A stretch of 45,937 nucleotides of DNA. Origin: JANQGH01 sp039177555 (GTDB taxonomy: Bacteria; Pseudomonadota; Alphaproteobacteria; DSM-16000; Inquilinaceae). How positions within the stretch are numbered: the stretch's first letter is position 1; every line of letters begins with the position of its first letter. The notes beneath the pieces are model-generated. The model saw nothing but the letters and a program-made list of their open reading frames with translations, made no database searches and was not told where the DNA came from. Shown in pieces: positions 6,594 to 15,648 of the stretch. The DNA is taken from assembly GCA_039177555.1 (NCBI GenBank), contig JBCDFV010000032.1:1-45937 (forward strand), in the 5' to 3' direction. A program made the position numbers and the translations under genes.

Positions 6594-8759
6594 ACTTGCA
6601 GAACGCCTGCGCTCGGCGTCGACCGCGTCGAGCTGGTCCGTCGTTGCCGGCAACGAGAACAGGGTTGCGAGGTCGACCGGCAGCCGGCGGCGCCAGTTAG
6701 GGTGCTGGTCCACGGTTCCTGGCAGGTTCACCATTTCCTGCAAGCGCAGCAAATCCTCCAACTGGACCATCATCAGCCGGGATGGCGTTTTCGCCAGATA
6801 AAGCTGGACGGCCTTTGCCAGTTCCGGCGACAGCGTTCCCGTCGCGTCAAGAACTGGGGCGTCGTGGGACCAGAGCCCGGCATCGACCAGGGCGTCGATC
6901 AGGCGCCGCCGGTCGGCGGCACGATCGGCAATATCGGCATCCCTAACCTCGTCTGACGGGTACTGGCGAAGCTGTTGGCGAAGGTGCAAGTCCTCGCCCG
7001 ACCAAAACCCGGCGAGGGTCGGCAGATCGTGCGTCGCAAACATCACCAGCGCGTTCTCCGGATAGGTCTCAGGCCGTGCGAACAAGCCCTCACCGACCCG
7101 CTCAAACAGCATCAGCCGATAGGACAGGACACCGCTTTCGGCCATCGTCTCGCGAAAGCCGGGCGGTACGGTGCCAAGGTCCTCGCCGACCACGATGCAA
7201 CGGTGACGCCGGGATTCCAGGGCCAGGATTCGCGTGAGAGGTTCCAGCGGAAAGGAAATGTAGGCGCCGCGCGTCGCGTCCAGTCCGTCCGATATCCAAA
7301 AGCCGTGCAGCAATGCCATCGCGTGATCGACCCGCAACGCCCCGGCGTGTCGCATGTTGGCACGCAACGACCGGATCCACGGCGCATAGCCGCCATCCGC
7401 AAGGGCCAACGGGTTGAACGGCACCAGGCCCCAATTCTGTCCCAGCCGGTTCAACAGGTCGGGCGGCGCCCCAACGGAAACACCGGCCGCGAAGGCGTCT
7501 CTGCCCGCCCAAGCCGCGGCGCTGTCCGGCCCGACGCCAACCGCCAGATCCCGATAGAGGCCGACCGCCATACCGTTGGCACCGCCAGCAGCCTTCGCCA
7601 ACTGCTCGTCCGCCAGCCATTGAAGCCAGGCGTGAAAGGTGACCGTATCTGCGTGTTGGGCCGCGAAGTGGTCGACAGAGGAGCCATCCGGCCGCCGCAA
7701 GTCCTCGGGCCAATTGCGCCAGTCGATCATCGCGGGACTGTCGGCCGACAGACGCTCCTGGATCGCCATGAAGCGCGCGAAGGCCTCCAGCGCGGTGCCG
7801 CCCTCGGCACGAAACGCAGCGAACGAGGCATGGCGTTCGGCGGACGCCAGGGGCCAGTTCTCAAAGGCGGCGCGCATGACCTCGAGAAACAGGCGGGTGA
7901 CGGCCGGATAGTCGATCAGATCCAGTTGCGCGAGCGCCGCGTGCCGTTGACCCGACAGCAGCGCCTGGGCCGTTGTACTGGCAGCGACCTCGGGTACCGA
8001 GCGCGGATCGATGTAGAGAACGTTGAGAAAGTCGCGGCTGGCCGGTGAATAGGGGCTGCGGCGTTCAGGGTCCGCCGGGCTCAGCGCATGCAGCGGATTG
8101 AGGCCGACAAGATCCGCGCCGCAGCCAGCCGCAAACCCGGCCAACTCCGCAAGGTCGCCGAGACTGCCGATCCCGCTCGCATGCGGCCCGCGCAGGGAAT
8201 AGAGTTGGCAGGCTAGGCCCCACAAACGGCGGCCAGGTGCCGCATCTTCCGGAAGCCAGCAGAGCTTCGGCGCAACGATGAGCCCGCATTCCAACGTGCT
8301 TTCGCCAAACGTTACAGTCAGCCGGTGATAACCTTCCGGCCAGGCGACATCGAGCCGACACCCGCGCCGAACCATGCGCCGCCCATCGACCTCGCGTTCG
8401 TCTTCGACAGGACAGTCGAGCAGGTCCAGGCGGCCCTCATGCCTTTGGCCCCCCTCTTCCAGAAGCTGCCAACGCGCCATCGCGCAGTCGGCGTAGACAT
8501 GCAGCGGGATCTGCGCCGGCTGTTGTTCAGCCGGCACGACCAGCGATCCCGGTAATCCACGGCGCCAAGGACGCTCCCGCACTGTCGCCAAGCTGGCTTG
8601 TTGCTGCCTGTCGGTTTCAGCCGGCAGGCCGAGCGCGCCGAGGATGCGCATGGCGGTTTCCGCCTGTAACGGGTGATGGGTCCCGAAGGCGTCGTGAAAG
8701 CCGGCTTCGATGCCGGCCTCGGCCGCAAGCTGGAACAGCGTCGCGTTTGGATCGTCCAC
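6576..8759 (-). CDS. malQ: 4-alpha-glucanotransferase (amylomaltase)
   Basis: 727-residue glycoside hydrolase family 77 enzyme that moves maltodextrin segments between chains, releasing glucose. An N-terminal extension of about 170 residues (beta-rich, as in long MalQ proteins) precedes the barrel, which opens at GLACQLYSLRG and contains GIGSLGDL and the RRSPYSPASRDFLN block. The nucleophile Asp is in ALRVDHAMALLHGFW, the acid/base Glu in VVGEDLGTVP, and the third Asp in FATHDLPTLAGFW. GTG start with GAGG upstream. Third in the order glgB, glgX, malQ, 15 bp after glgX. With GlgX it would recycle the short maltodextrins released from glycogen. Its last codons are part of the Fur-like operator of bfr. 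Confidence 0.93.
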   Translation of the reverse strand: MDDPNATLFQLAAEAGIEAGFHDAFGTHHPLQAETAMRILGALGLPAETDRQQQASLATVRERPWRRGLPGSLVVPAEQQPAQIPLHVYADCAMARWQLLEEGGQRHEGRLDLLDCPVEDEREVDGRRMVRRGCRLDVAWPEGYHRLTVTFGESTLECGLIVAPKLCWLPEDAAPGRRLWGLACQLYSLRGPHASGIGSLGDLAELAGFAAGCGADLVGLNPLHALSPADPERRSPYSPASRDFLNVLYIDPRSVPEVAASTTAQALLSGQRHAALAQLDLIDYPAVTRLFLEVMRAAFENWPLASAERHASFAAFRAEGGTALEAFARFMAIQERLSADSPAMIDWRNWPEDLRRPDGSSVDHFAAQHADTVTFHAWLQWLADEQLAKAAGGANGMAVGLYRDLAVGVGPDSAAAWAGRDAFAAGVSVGAPPDLLNRLGQNWGLVPFNPLALADGGYAPWIRSLRANMRHAGALRVDHAMALLHGFWISDGLDATRGAYISFPLEPLTRILALESRRHRCIVVGEDLGTVPPGFRETMAESGVLSYRLMLFERVGEGLFARPETYPENALVMFATHDLPTLAGFWSGEDLHLRQQLRQYPSDEVRDADIADRAADRRRLIDALVDAGLWSHDAPVLDATGTLSPELAKAVQLYLAKTPSRLMMVQLEDLLRLQEMVNLPGTVDQHPNWRRRLPVDLATLFSLPATTDQLDAVDAERRRSASDNGSH

Positions 8760-8774
8760 TTTGCGCCCAAGACC

Positions 8775-10922
8775 TCAGTTCAGGGTGAACACGGCCAGCG
8801 ATCGGGCCTGAAGGTCGAAGCTGTCGCCCATCTCGATGGCGACATCGCCCTCGCGGGCCCGCGGGCTCGACGTATCAAGGACGCGGGACCAGCGCTGTCC
8901 GCCGCGCAGGACCGGCAACGAGAACGGCACAACGTCATCATGGGCGTTAAACAGGATCAGCAGCACCGCGTCGTCGGCGGGCTTGCCATCGTCTGTGACG
9001 TCCCGGCCCGTCGCGCCGCCCAGCAGCAGGCCGACCGAGCGCGCGATGGGGTTCTGCCATTGGTCGGATTGCTTTTCCAAACCGTAGGGCGTCAGCCACA
9101 TGACATCGGGGACGCCCGTGTCGGACACCAGGTCGCCATGTAGGAACCGACGCCGTCGCAGCACCGGGTGCGCCTTGCGCAGCGCGGTCAGCCGCCGAGC
9201 AAAGACCAGCAGGTCCCGGTCCTGACCTGCCCAATCGATCCAGCCGATCCCGTTGTCCTGGCAATAGGCGTTGTTGTTGCCGAATTGGCTGTTCGCGATC
9301 TCGTCGCCGGCCAGCAGCATCGGTACGCCCTGGCTGAGCATCAGGGTCGCCAGAAGATTGCGGCGGGTCCGCGCGCGGGCGTCGTTGATGCCCACGTCAT
9401 CCGTCGGGCCCTCGACACCGTGGTTGGATGACAGGTTGTGGTCGTGGCCATCATGGTTGGTCTCGCCGTTGGCCTCATTGTGCTTCTGGTCATAAGCGGT
9501 GAGGTCGGCCAGCGTGAAGCCGTCATGGGCGGTGACCAGGTTGATCGACGCCGTCGGGCGCCTGCCGCGATGATCGAAGAGACCGGCCGAGCCCGTGACG
9601 ACGGCCGCCAGGCCCGGTAGCTGGCCCTCATCGCCACGCCAATAGGCGCGCGCGGTGTCCCGAAACTGATCGTTCCACTCAGACCATCCGGGCGGGTACT
9701 GGCCCACGCGATAGCCGTCGGGCCCGATGTCCCAGGGTTCGGCGATCATCTTGATGTGCGCGAAGGCCGGTTCCTGACGGACGGCGGCGAAAAACGCGGC
9801 GTCAGGACTGAAGGCGCCGTTCCAGGGCGGCCCCTCGGCACGGCGCCCCAATGTCGTCGCCAGATCAAACCGAAAGCCGTCGACGCGCATGTCTTCGACC
9901 CAATAGCGCAGGCTGTCCATGATCATCTGCAGCACCCTTGGATGGGCCGTGTTCAGCGCGTTTCCAGTGCCGGTGTGATTGACATAGTGCCGCCTGTTGT
10001 CCGGCGTCAGCCGGTAGTAGGACGCGTTGTCGATGCCACGAAAGGACAAGGTCGGGCCGCGCTCATCACCTTCGCAGGTATGGTTGTAGACCACATCCAA
10101 AATGACCTCTATGCCGACCTCGTGCAGCCGTGAGATGACGGTCTTGACCTCGTCGATGCCGGCGCCCGACAGAAAGCGCGGTTCCGGCGCGAAGAACGAC
10201 AAGGTGTTGTAACCCCAATACTGGCGAAGTTCCTTTTCGACCAGAAAACGGTCGTCGAGAAAGGCGTGGATCGGCAACAGCTCGATCGCCGTGACGCCGA
10301 GGTCCAGCAGGTGATCGATGACCGGCTGTTGCGCCAGGCCGGCAAACGTTCCCCGCAAGCCATTGGGCACGTCCGGGTGGGAAGCGGTCAGGCCCCTGAC
10401 GTGCGCCTCATAGATGATGCTGTCGGCCAGCGACCGCCTCGGCCGCCGGTCTCGGCCCCAGCTAAAGGCCGAGTCCACGACCCTGCCCTTGACCATGGAG
10501 CGTGCGTTGTCGCGCCGGTCAAAGGACAGGTCGGCCCTGCTGGAGCCCAAGCGATAGCCGTGATGCGCGTCGATCCAGCGGAAGGTGCCGGCGAGACTGC
10601 GCGCGTAGGGGTCGAGCAGCAGCTTGGACGGGTTGAACCGATGGCCCGCCTCCGGCTCGTACGGCCCGTGCACGCGATAGCCATAGACCAGGCCGGGACG
10701 GGCGCCGGCCAGATAGCCGTGCCAGACCTCGTCGGTGTATTCCGGCAGCTCGATCCGCTCCAGCTCGCGCTGGCCCTGGTCGTCGAAGAGACACAGCTCG
10801 ACCTTGGTCGCGTTGGCGGAAAACAGCGCGAAATTGACGCCGCGCCCATCGAACGTAGAGCCCAGAATGTCGGGCTGGCCGGGACGCAGGCGCCCCGTCG
10901 TCAGATGTGGGGTGTAGGGCAT
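8775..10922 (-). CDS. glgX: Glycogen debranching enzyme
   Basis: 715-residue GH13 enzyme that hydrolyses alpha-1,6 branches of phosphorylase-trimmed glycogen. An N-terminal CBM48-like domain (STFDGRGVNFALFSANATKV) leads into the catalytic barrel. The nucleophile Asp is in VDGFRFDLATTLG, the acid Glu in MIAEPWDIGPDGYRVG, and the stabilising Asp in NLVTAHDGFTLADL. The sequence YDQKHNEANGE after it is characteristic of GlgX/TreX debranching enzymes. The C-terminal beta-domain ends at DLQARSLAVF. No clear ribosome site precedes the ATG. It lies 93 bp after glgB and 15 bp before malQ on the same strand. No glycogen phosphorylase, glgA or glgC is in the window. Confidence 0.95.
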   Translation of the reverse strand: MPYTPHLTTGRLRPGQPDILGSTFDGRGVNFALFSANATKVELCLFDDQGQRELERIELPEYTDEVWHGYLAGARPGLVYGYRVHGPYEPEAGHRFNPSKLLLDPYARSLAGTFRWIDAHHGYRLGSSRADLSFDRRDNARSMVKGRVVDSAFSWGRDRRPRRSLADSIIYEAHVRGLTASHPDVPNGLRGTFAGLAQQPVIDHLLDLGVTAIELLPIHAFLDDRFLVEKELRQYWGYNTLSFFAPEPRFLSGAGIDEVKTVISRLHEVGIEVILDVVYNHTCEGDERGPTLSFRGIDNASYYRLTPDNRRHYVNHTGTGNALNTAHPRVLQMIMDSLRYWVEDMRVDGFRFDLATTLGRRAEGPPWNGAFSPDAAFFAAVRQEPAFAHIKMIAEPWDIGPDGYRVGQYPPGWSEWNDQFRDTARAYWRGDEGQLPGLAAVVTGSAGLFDHRGRRPTASINLVTAHDGFTLADLTAYDQKHNEANGETNHDGHDHNLSSNHGVEGPTDDVGINDARARTRRNLLATLMLSQGVPMLLAGDEIANSQFGNNNAYCQDNGIGWIDWAGQDRDLLVFARRLTALRKAHPVLRRRRFLHGDLVSDTGVPDVMWLTPYGLEKQSDQWQNPIARSVGLLLGGATGRDVTDDGKPADDAVLLILFNAHDDVVPFSLPVLRGGQRWSRVLDTSSPRAREGDVAIEMGDSFDLQARSLAVFTLN

Positions 10923-11015
10923 CGCAAGAAGGGCGTTGGGGGCACTTGGATCTGGGCCCGCTTATTGCGGCCGATCGCGATACAGGTCAAGCGCCGCCAA
11001 CCGGCACGGCCTTGG

Positions 11016-13268
11016 TCAAGCCAGCTCGAAAACGACGGTGGCTAGGGGCGGCAACGTCAGGGAGATCGAATAGGGCTGGAAGTGCCAACCCTCAGGCTCG
11101 GCATCGACGCCGCCCAAATTGCCTAGCCCGCGGCCGCCATAGGCCGTCGCGTCGGTGTTCAGACGTTCGACCCAGCGCCCGCCGGCCGGAACGCCGACGC
11201 GATACCCGTGCCGTGGGATCGGCGTCAGGTTCGACGCGACGAGGACAGGCTTCGCGCCCTCGCGCCCTTTACGCAAATAGATGAACACCGACTGGTCGAC
11301 ATCGCCGCCCTCGATCCATTCGAACCCATCCGGGTCGCAGTCGAGCTGATGCAGGGAAGGTGTGTCGCGGTACAGGCGATTAAGGTCCCGTATCAGGCTT
11401 TGCAGGCCCGCATGCGGCCGCCAGCCATGGCCGTAATCCTGGGCGACCAGATGCCAGTCTAGGCTGACATTGTGGTTCCATTCGCCCCACTGCCCGAACT
11501 CGCCGCCCATGAACAGCAGCTTTTTGCCCGGATGGGTCCACATGAAACCGTAATAGGCGCGCAGATTGGCGAACTTCTGCCAATCGTCGCCAGGCATCTT
11601 GGCCAAAAGCGAGCGTTTGCCGTGGACGACCTCGTCATGGCTCAACGGCAGGACGAAGTTTTCGGAGAAGGCATAGAGCAGCCCGAAGGTCATCTCATTG
11701 TGGTGATAGCGCCGGTGCACCGGATCATGGCTCATATACTGCAAGGTGTCGTGCATCCAGCCCATGTTCCACTTGAAGCCGAAGCCGAGCCCGCCCGTAT
11801 AGACCGGCCGTGAAACGCCGGGCCAGGCGGTCGACTCCTCCGCCACCGTGGTCGCGCCCGCGAACCGACCGAACACCTCAGTGTTCATAGCGCGCAGAAA
11901 ATCGATGGCCTCCAGGTTCTCGCGGCCGCCGAACGCGTTGGGGATCCACTCGCCGCTGTTGCGGCTGTAATCGAGGTAGAGCATCGAGGCCACGGCATCC
12001 ACGCGCAGGCCGTCGATATGGTACTTGTCGAACCAGAACAGCGCGTTGCCCAACAGAAAGTTGGACACCTCGCGGCGCCCGTAATTGTAGATCAGCGTGT
12101 TCCAGTCCGGGTGGAACCCCTTGCGCGCGTCGGCATGTTCGAAAAGATGCGTGCCGTCGAAGCCGCCGAGGCCATGGGCGTCGGTCGGAAAGTGGCCGGG
12201 AACCCAATCGACCAGAACGCCCAGGCCAGCCTCGTGCGCGGCCTCCACGAAGGCCTGAAAACCCCGAGGCGAGCCGAAGCGGCTGGTCGGCGCGTACAAG
12301 CCGACGGGCTGGTAACCCCACGAGCCGTCGAACGGATATTCGTTGATCGGCATCAACTGAATATGGCTGAAGCCCAAATCCTTGGCGTAGCCGACCAGGT
12401 CCTGGGCCAGTTCCTCATAGGTCAGATAGCGGTTGTCGGGACCGCGTCGCCAAGACCCGAGATGCACTTCATAGATCGAGATCGGCGCATCCAGCGCGTT
12501 GGCCGCGCCGCGCGTCTGCATCCAGGTTTCGTCCGACCAGTCACGATCAAGCGGCGGCGCGACGACGCTGGCCGTGGCTGGCGGGTGTTCCGCGGCAAAA
12601 CCGAACGGGTCGGCACGCAGCGGCGTCAGATGCCCTTCCGGGCCGACAATCTCGTACTTGTAGCGCGTTCCGGGGCCGACGCCCGGTACGAAGCTTTCCC
12701 AAACGCCGATGCCGTGGCGCAACCGCATCGGGTGCAAGCGGCCGTCCCAACCGTTGAAATCGCCGACGACGGAAACCCGTTGGGCGTTCGGTGCCCAAAC
12801 CGCGAAGCTGGTGCCGTCGACACCCTCGACGGTCGTCGGATGGGCGCCAAAACGCTCATAGGCCTCAAGGTAGCGGCCCTCGCCCCAAAGATGCGCATCG
12901 AGATCGCCAAGCACCGGCGGGAACCTGAACGGGTCTTCCCGCGTGCTTTCGCCCTCCGGCCCGCGAACTTGAAGACGGTAGGCGAAGGGTTGGTCCCGGC
13001 CGGGAACGGCACCGACGAAGAGGCCCTGCTCGTGCACCCTGTCGAGGGTCGCCAAGCTTTTCCCGGTCTCGCTATCGACGACCGCGACCGCCCCGGCACC
13101 GGGCTGAAAGGTGCGCACGACCCATCGGCCATCCGCCTCGTGCGCCCCGAGAAAGCCAAAGGGATCGCCGTGGCGACCGGCAATGATGGCCTCAACCTGC
13201 TGCGGATCGGCGTCCAATCGAGCCGATGGTTCGCGCCGTTTCGGTCGGCGTCCAGTCGTCTTGCTCAC
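11016..13268 (-). CDS. glgB: 1,4-alpha-glucan branching enzyme
   Basis: 750-residue GH13 enzyme that creates alpha-1,6 branches in glycogen. It has the two N-terminal domains of long GlgB proteins: the first begins near IIAGRHGDPFGFLGAHE, and the second (CBM48) near FAVWAPNAQRVSVVGDFNGW. The barrel carries the nucleophile Asp in GLRVDAVASMLYLDYSR, the acid Glu in VAEESTAWPGVSRP and the Asp in LPLSHDEVVHGK. The C-terminal sheet ends at LPPLATVVFELA. GTG start with a strong AAGGAGG six bases upstream. First of the glgB-glgX-malQ set. About 100 bp separate it from the secreted-protein gene upstream, which may or may not share its transcript. Confidence 0.96.
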   Translation of the reverse strand: MSKTTGRRPKRREPSARLDADPQQVEAIIAGRHGDPFGFLGAHEADGRWVVRTFQPGAGAVAVVDSETGKSLATLDRVHEQGLFVGAVPGRDQPFAYRLQVRGPEGESTREDPFRFPPVLGDLDAHLWGEGRYLEAYERFGAHPTTVEGVDGTSFAVWAPNAQRVSVVGDFNGWDGRLHPMRLRHGIGVWESFVPGVGPGTRYKYEIVGPEGHLTPLRADPFGFAAEHPPATASVVAPPLDRDWSDETWMQTRGAANALDAPISIYEVHLGSWRRGPDNRYLTYEELAQDLVGYAKDLGFSHIQLMPINEYPFDGSWGYQPVGLYAPTSRFGSPRGFQAFVEAAHEAGLGVLVDWVPGHFPTDAHGLGGFDGTHLFEHADARKGFHPDWNTLIYNYGRREVSNFLLGNALFWFDKYHIDGLRVDAVASMLYLDYSRNSGEWIPNAFGGRENLEAIDFLRAMNTEVFGRFAGATTVAEESTAWPGVSRPVYTGGLGFGFKWNMGWMHDTLQYMSHDPVHRRYHHNEMTFGLLYAFSENFVLPLSHDEVVHGKRSLLAKMPGDDWQKFANLRAYYGFMWTHPGKKLLFMGGEFGQWGEWNHNVSLDWHLVAQDYGHGWRPHAGLQSLIRDLNRLYRDTPSLHQLDCDPDGFEWIEGGDVDQSVFIYLRKGREGAKPVLVASNLTPIPRHGYRVGVPAGGRWVERLNTDATAYGGRGLGNLGGVDAEPEGWHFQPYSISLTLPPLATVVFELA

Positions 13269-13367
13269 GCCCGCCTCCTTTCGCGGCCGTTCACGCAGCC
13301 TTCAACAGCCTACCATAGACGATGAACGCAGACAGACCAGCAAGTCCGTTGGATGGATCGGAACCTC

Positions 13368-14639
13368 TCAGTTCGCGCTTTCGCCATCCGTCTCGGTTTC
13401 GGCGGGGGCGGCGGATTCCTCCGCGCCATTGCCATCGGTGTCGGCGTCATCGGTGTCATCGGCCGGCGCACCGCCATCGTCGACCGCCGGGGTCTCACCG
13501 TCCTCTTCGCTTGCCCCGCCGGCAGCTTCGGGCTCTTCCTCGCTTGGCGGCGCTTCGGCGTCGCCGGGCGGGCCGGCCAAGCTGTCCACGGCGAGCTGCC
13601 GGACCAATGCGGCTATCGCGTCGGTTGCCGAGGTGACGTCATCGACGAGCGTCTCGTCTCCCTCATGGAAAAACACCGAGTAAAAGTTGTCGTCCAGCAC
13701 GAAGATCGCCGTGACGACACTGGTACCGAGATCGCCGGTGCAAAGCATGTCGACCGGGGCGAACGCATAGCGCTCGTCCAGGACCTCGACCTCACCAGGT
13801 GTGGCCTCGAACTCTCCGTCGCATCGATCCCCAAGTATGCCCAGATAGTCGTCGAGAAAACCCTGGATCTCGATGTCGGCAGTCGTACGGTCGCGTTGGT
13901 GCAGACCGCCGACCACTTCACCGATCAGCCAAATCTGGGTCAGCTCCATCTCATCGACCGGTAACTGTTCCTGCGGCACCAGCAAGGCACCCTCGATACC
14001 AGCCGCCTGAAGCAACGCGGCCATCGCGTTGGTGCCGATCCGTTGCGGGCCGTCGCCTTCGACCTGGGTCGGCTCCGGCTCGGGCGGCAGGATCTGATTG
14101 GCGAGCCCAATGCAGTCGATCAGGGCGCCGAACGCGGCGAACGTCCCGCTCAGCGGAAACTCGAACGCGCCATAGTCGGTTTCCAGCAACATTACGTTGC
14201 CGCGCCGCAGCGCATCAAGCAGTTCCGGCGTGTCGCCGGCAGCCAGCACCAGAATGTCCTCGCCCCCAGGGGCCGCCGGGATGCGTGCGTCCAGCCGGCG
14301 ATCGACCTGCAGCACGACCGTACTGGTGCCCGTCGACGGGCTGAACTCAAACGACGGATCGACAAGGCCGATATTGATCTCGTTGCGCCGGTTCAGCGAA
14401 ACGATCAGCACCTGATCGCCGTTAAACGCCCGGCGGACATCGCAATGGCTGAAATCCCCCGCCTCCGACCGCGCGCGCGCGCCGCCCTCCCAACCCGATT
14501 GGTTGATGATGAACTGCGGCGGAACCTCCTGTGCGGCGGCATCGCCGATCGGCGCGGCCGTCGCCAGAAGGGCCACGCCGGCGGCCAGCGTGCCGAGCAT
14601 TTTGAGAGATGGTTTGGGTTGCATGACCGGGCCGGGCAT
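13368..14639 (-). CDS. Secreted protein of unknown function with acidic tail
   Basis: 423 residues. A signal peptide (hydrophobic LGTLAAGVALLATAAPIG, cleavage likely after DAAAQ) precedes a probable periplasmic domain starting FIINQSGWEGGA. It contains a conserved-looking HCDVRRAFNGDQVLIVSLN segment and five cysteines, and the block after it resembles a repeated secreted-protein fold of alphaproteobacteria that I cannot name. The last 80 residues are almost entirely Glu, Asp, Ala, Pro, Gly and Thr and probably unstructured. The third codon (ATG at 14639) is chosen because AAGG directly touches the earlier ATG at 14645 but is well spaced from this one. No function assigned. Confidence 0.75.
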   Translation of the reverse strand: MPGPVMQPKPSLKMLGTLAAGVALLATAAPIGDAAAQEVPPQFIINQSGWEGGARARSEAGDFSHCDVRRAFNGDQVLIVSLNRRNEINIGLVDPSFEFSPSTGTSTVVLQVDRRLDARIPAAPGGEDILVLAAGDTPELLDALRRGNVMLLETDYGAFEFPLSGTFAAFGALIDCIGLANQILPPEPEPTQVEGDGPQRIGTNAMAALLQAAGIEGALLVPQEQLPVDEMELTQIWLIGEVVGGLHQRDRTTADIEIQGFLDDYLGILGDRCDGEFEATPGEVEVLDERYAFAPVDMLCTGDLGTSVVTAIFVLDDNFYSVFFHEGDETLVDDVTSATDAIAALVRQLAVDSLAGPPGDAEAPPSEEEPEAAGGASEEDGETPAVDDGGAPADDTDDADTDGNGAEESAAPAETETDGESAN

Positions 14640-14975
14640 CGCCATCCTTATCCGTTACGGTAGTTGATATCCAAAGTCGTCCGACATCGCAGAGCTACAG
14701 CGGGCAGGCCGCAGCGGGGCGCGGCGTGGTGTTCGCTGTCGTCGCACACTGGCCGGTCCATGTGAAGACCGAAACAGCGCGGCGAGATGGCTCTGTCGCG
14801 ATGAATGATAGCGTCCATCGCGAACCCGGCCGTTCAAAGATAGGTGAGATTGGCTCGCTTGCAGCCGGATCGACCCACTGTATGGGCCCAAAACGGCTGC
14901 GCGACATCTACAGCCCAGCGAACGCAGCGTCACCAGGCTGAATGGGCGCAGAGGTGGTTTCGCGGCCGGTGGGCC
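14640..14975. other. Intergenic region with one inverted repeat
   Basis: About 335 bp between the XRE regulator 3' end and the secreted-protein gene, both on the minus strand, so it should hold the latter's promoter; no convincing -35/-10 pair was seen. Short open frames here lack coding character. The one clear structure is a perfect 8-bp inverted repeat, TCGCGATG (14796-14803) and CATCGCGA (14816-14823), 12 bp apart. No tRNA or known RNA was recognised. Confidence 0.6.
14796..14823. repeat. 8-bp inverted repeat, possible operator or hairpin
   Basis: TCGCGATG and CATCGCGA with a 12-bp spacer. Centre to centre the arms are 20 bp apart, about two helical turns, which would suit a dimeric regulator; it could equally fold in RNA. 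Confidence 0.5.
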
Positions 14976-15491
14976 TTACACTTCGATGTCGATGCCGGCG
15001 CGCTGCCCAACGGCGCGGATGAGACCAACCAGGCGCTTGCGGATCAGCGGATCTTCGATGCTGTAGTAGGCGCGGGCCAGTTCCAGCGTCTCGCGCCGCT
15101 TCATGCCAGTGCTTTCGCCCGCACTCTCCGCAGCCGCCAGCTCCGGCGACATCGGCGACTGAGGCAGGTCCTGTACGTCTTCGAAGAAGTAAGTGATCGG
15201 AACATCCAGCGAGCGGCTGAAGTCGACAAGGCGGCTCGCGCTGATACGATTGGTGCCGCGCTCGTACTTCTGGATCTGCTGGAAAGTCAGGTTGACCCGC
15301 CGGCCGAGGTCGGTCTGTGTCAATCCCAAGAGGGTGCGCCGCAGACGCAACCGATGGCCAATGTTGATGTCGATCGGATGTGGCGAGTCGACGGAGCGCG
15401 GGCGACCGACTCGTCGACGGGGCGCCGCCTCAGCAGCTTCTTTCTTGCTGCTTGTGGACACCGAACGCAAACGCCGGGGGGAATTAGCCAT
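14976..15491 (-). CDS. XRE-family transcriptional regulator
   Basis: 171-residue DNA-binding protein of the type found in several copies in many alphaproteobacteria. A basic N-terminal tail (PRRRVGRPRSVD) precedes a helix-turn-helix at about residues 46-100: IGHRLRLRRTLLGLTQTDLG, FQQIQKYERGTNRISASRL, then SLDVPITYFFEDV. The C-terminal part (RETLELARAYYSIEDPLIRKRLVGLIRAV) is helical and typical for the group. Its promoter region carries two palindromes, one filling the space downstream of a perfect TTGACA box, which fits autorepression. A second regulator gene lies upstream. Target genes are unknown. Confidence 0.9.
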   Translation of the reverse strand: MANSPRRLRSVSTSSKKEAAEAAPRRRVGRPRSVDSPHPIDINIGHRLRLRRTLLGLTQTDLGRRVNLTFQQIQKYERGTNRISASRLVDFSRSLDVPITYFFEDVQDLPQSPMSPELAAAESAGESTGMKRRETLELARAYYSIEDPLIRKRLVGLIRAVGQRAGIDIEV

Positions 15492-15536
15492 TTCAACCGT
15501 GCCTTATGCCATCAGAATGAGAGAAAGGGATCAGAC

Positions 15537-15580
15537 AATAGGAAATTTCCTATTTGTCAAACCATATCTGGACAATATGG
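15537..15580 (-). promoter_or_regulatory. Promoter with two palindromes upstream of the XRE gene
   Basis: A perfect 18-bp palindrome, AATAGGAAATTTCCTATT (15537-15554), is directly flanked by a consensus -35 TTGACA on the minus strand (15555-15560). A second inverted repeat, CCATAT (15562-15567) and ATATGG (15575-15580), lies just upstream. The 18-bp palindrome occupies the -35 to -10 spacer, although the -10 itself is poor (GTCTGA at the right spacing). A protein bound here would block RNA polymerase. The regulator gene itself starts 46 bp further on, so autoregulation is the simplest reading. Confidence 0.65.
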
Positions 15581-15648
15581 CTAAGCGAAGGCAAATTGAC
15601 AACTTACAACTGCTACTGGCTGAAAATGTTTCGCGGCAATCACCCCAT

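Noticed and set aside
14655..14941. Short frames on both strands in the 14640-14975 gap
   Set aside because: No start signal, no domain or protein-like pattern; codon use unlike the neighbours.
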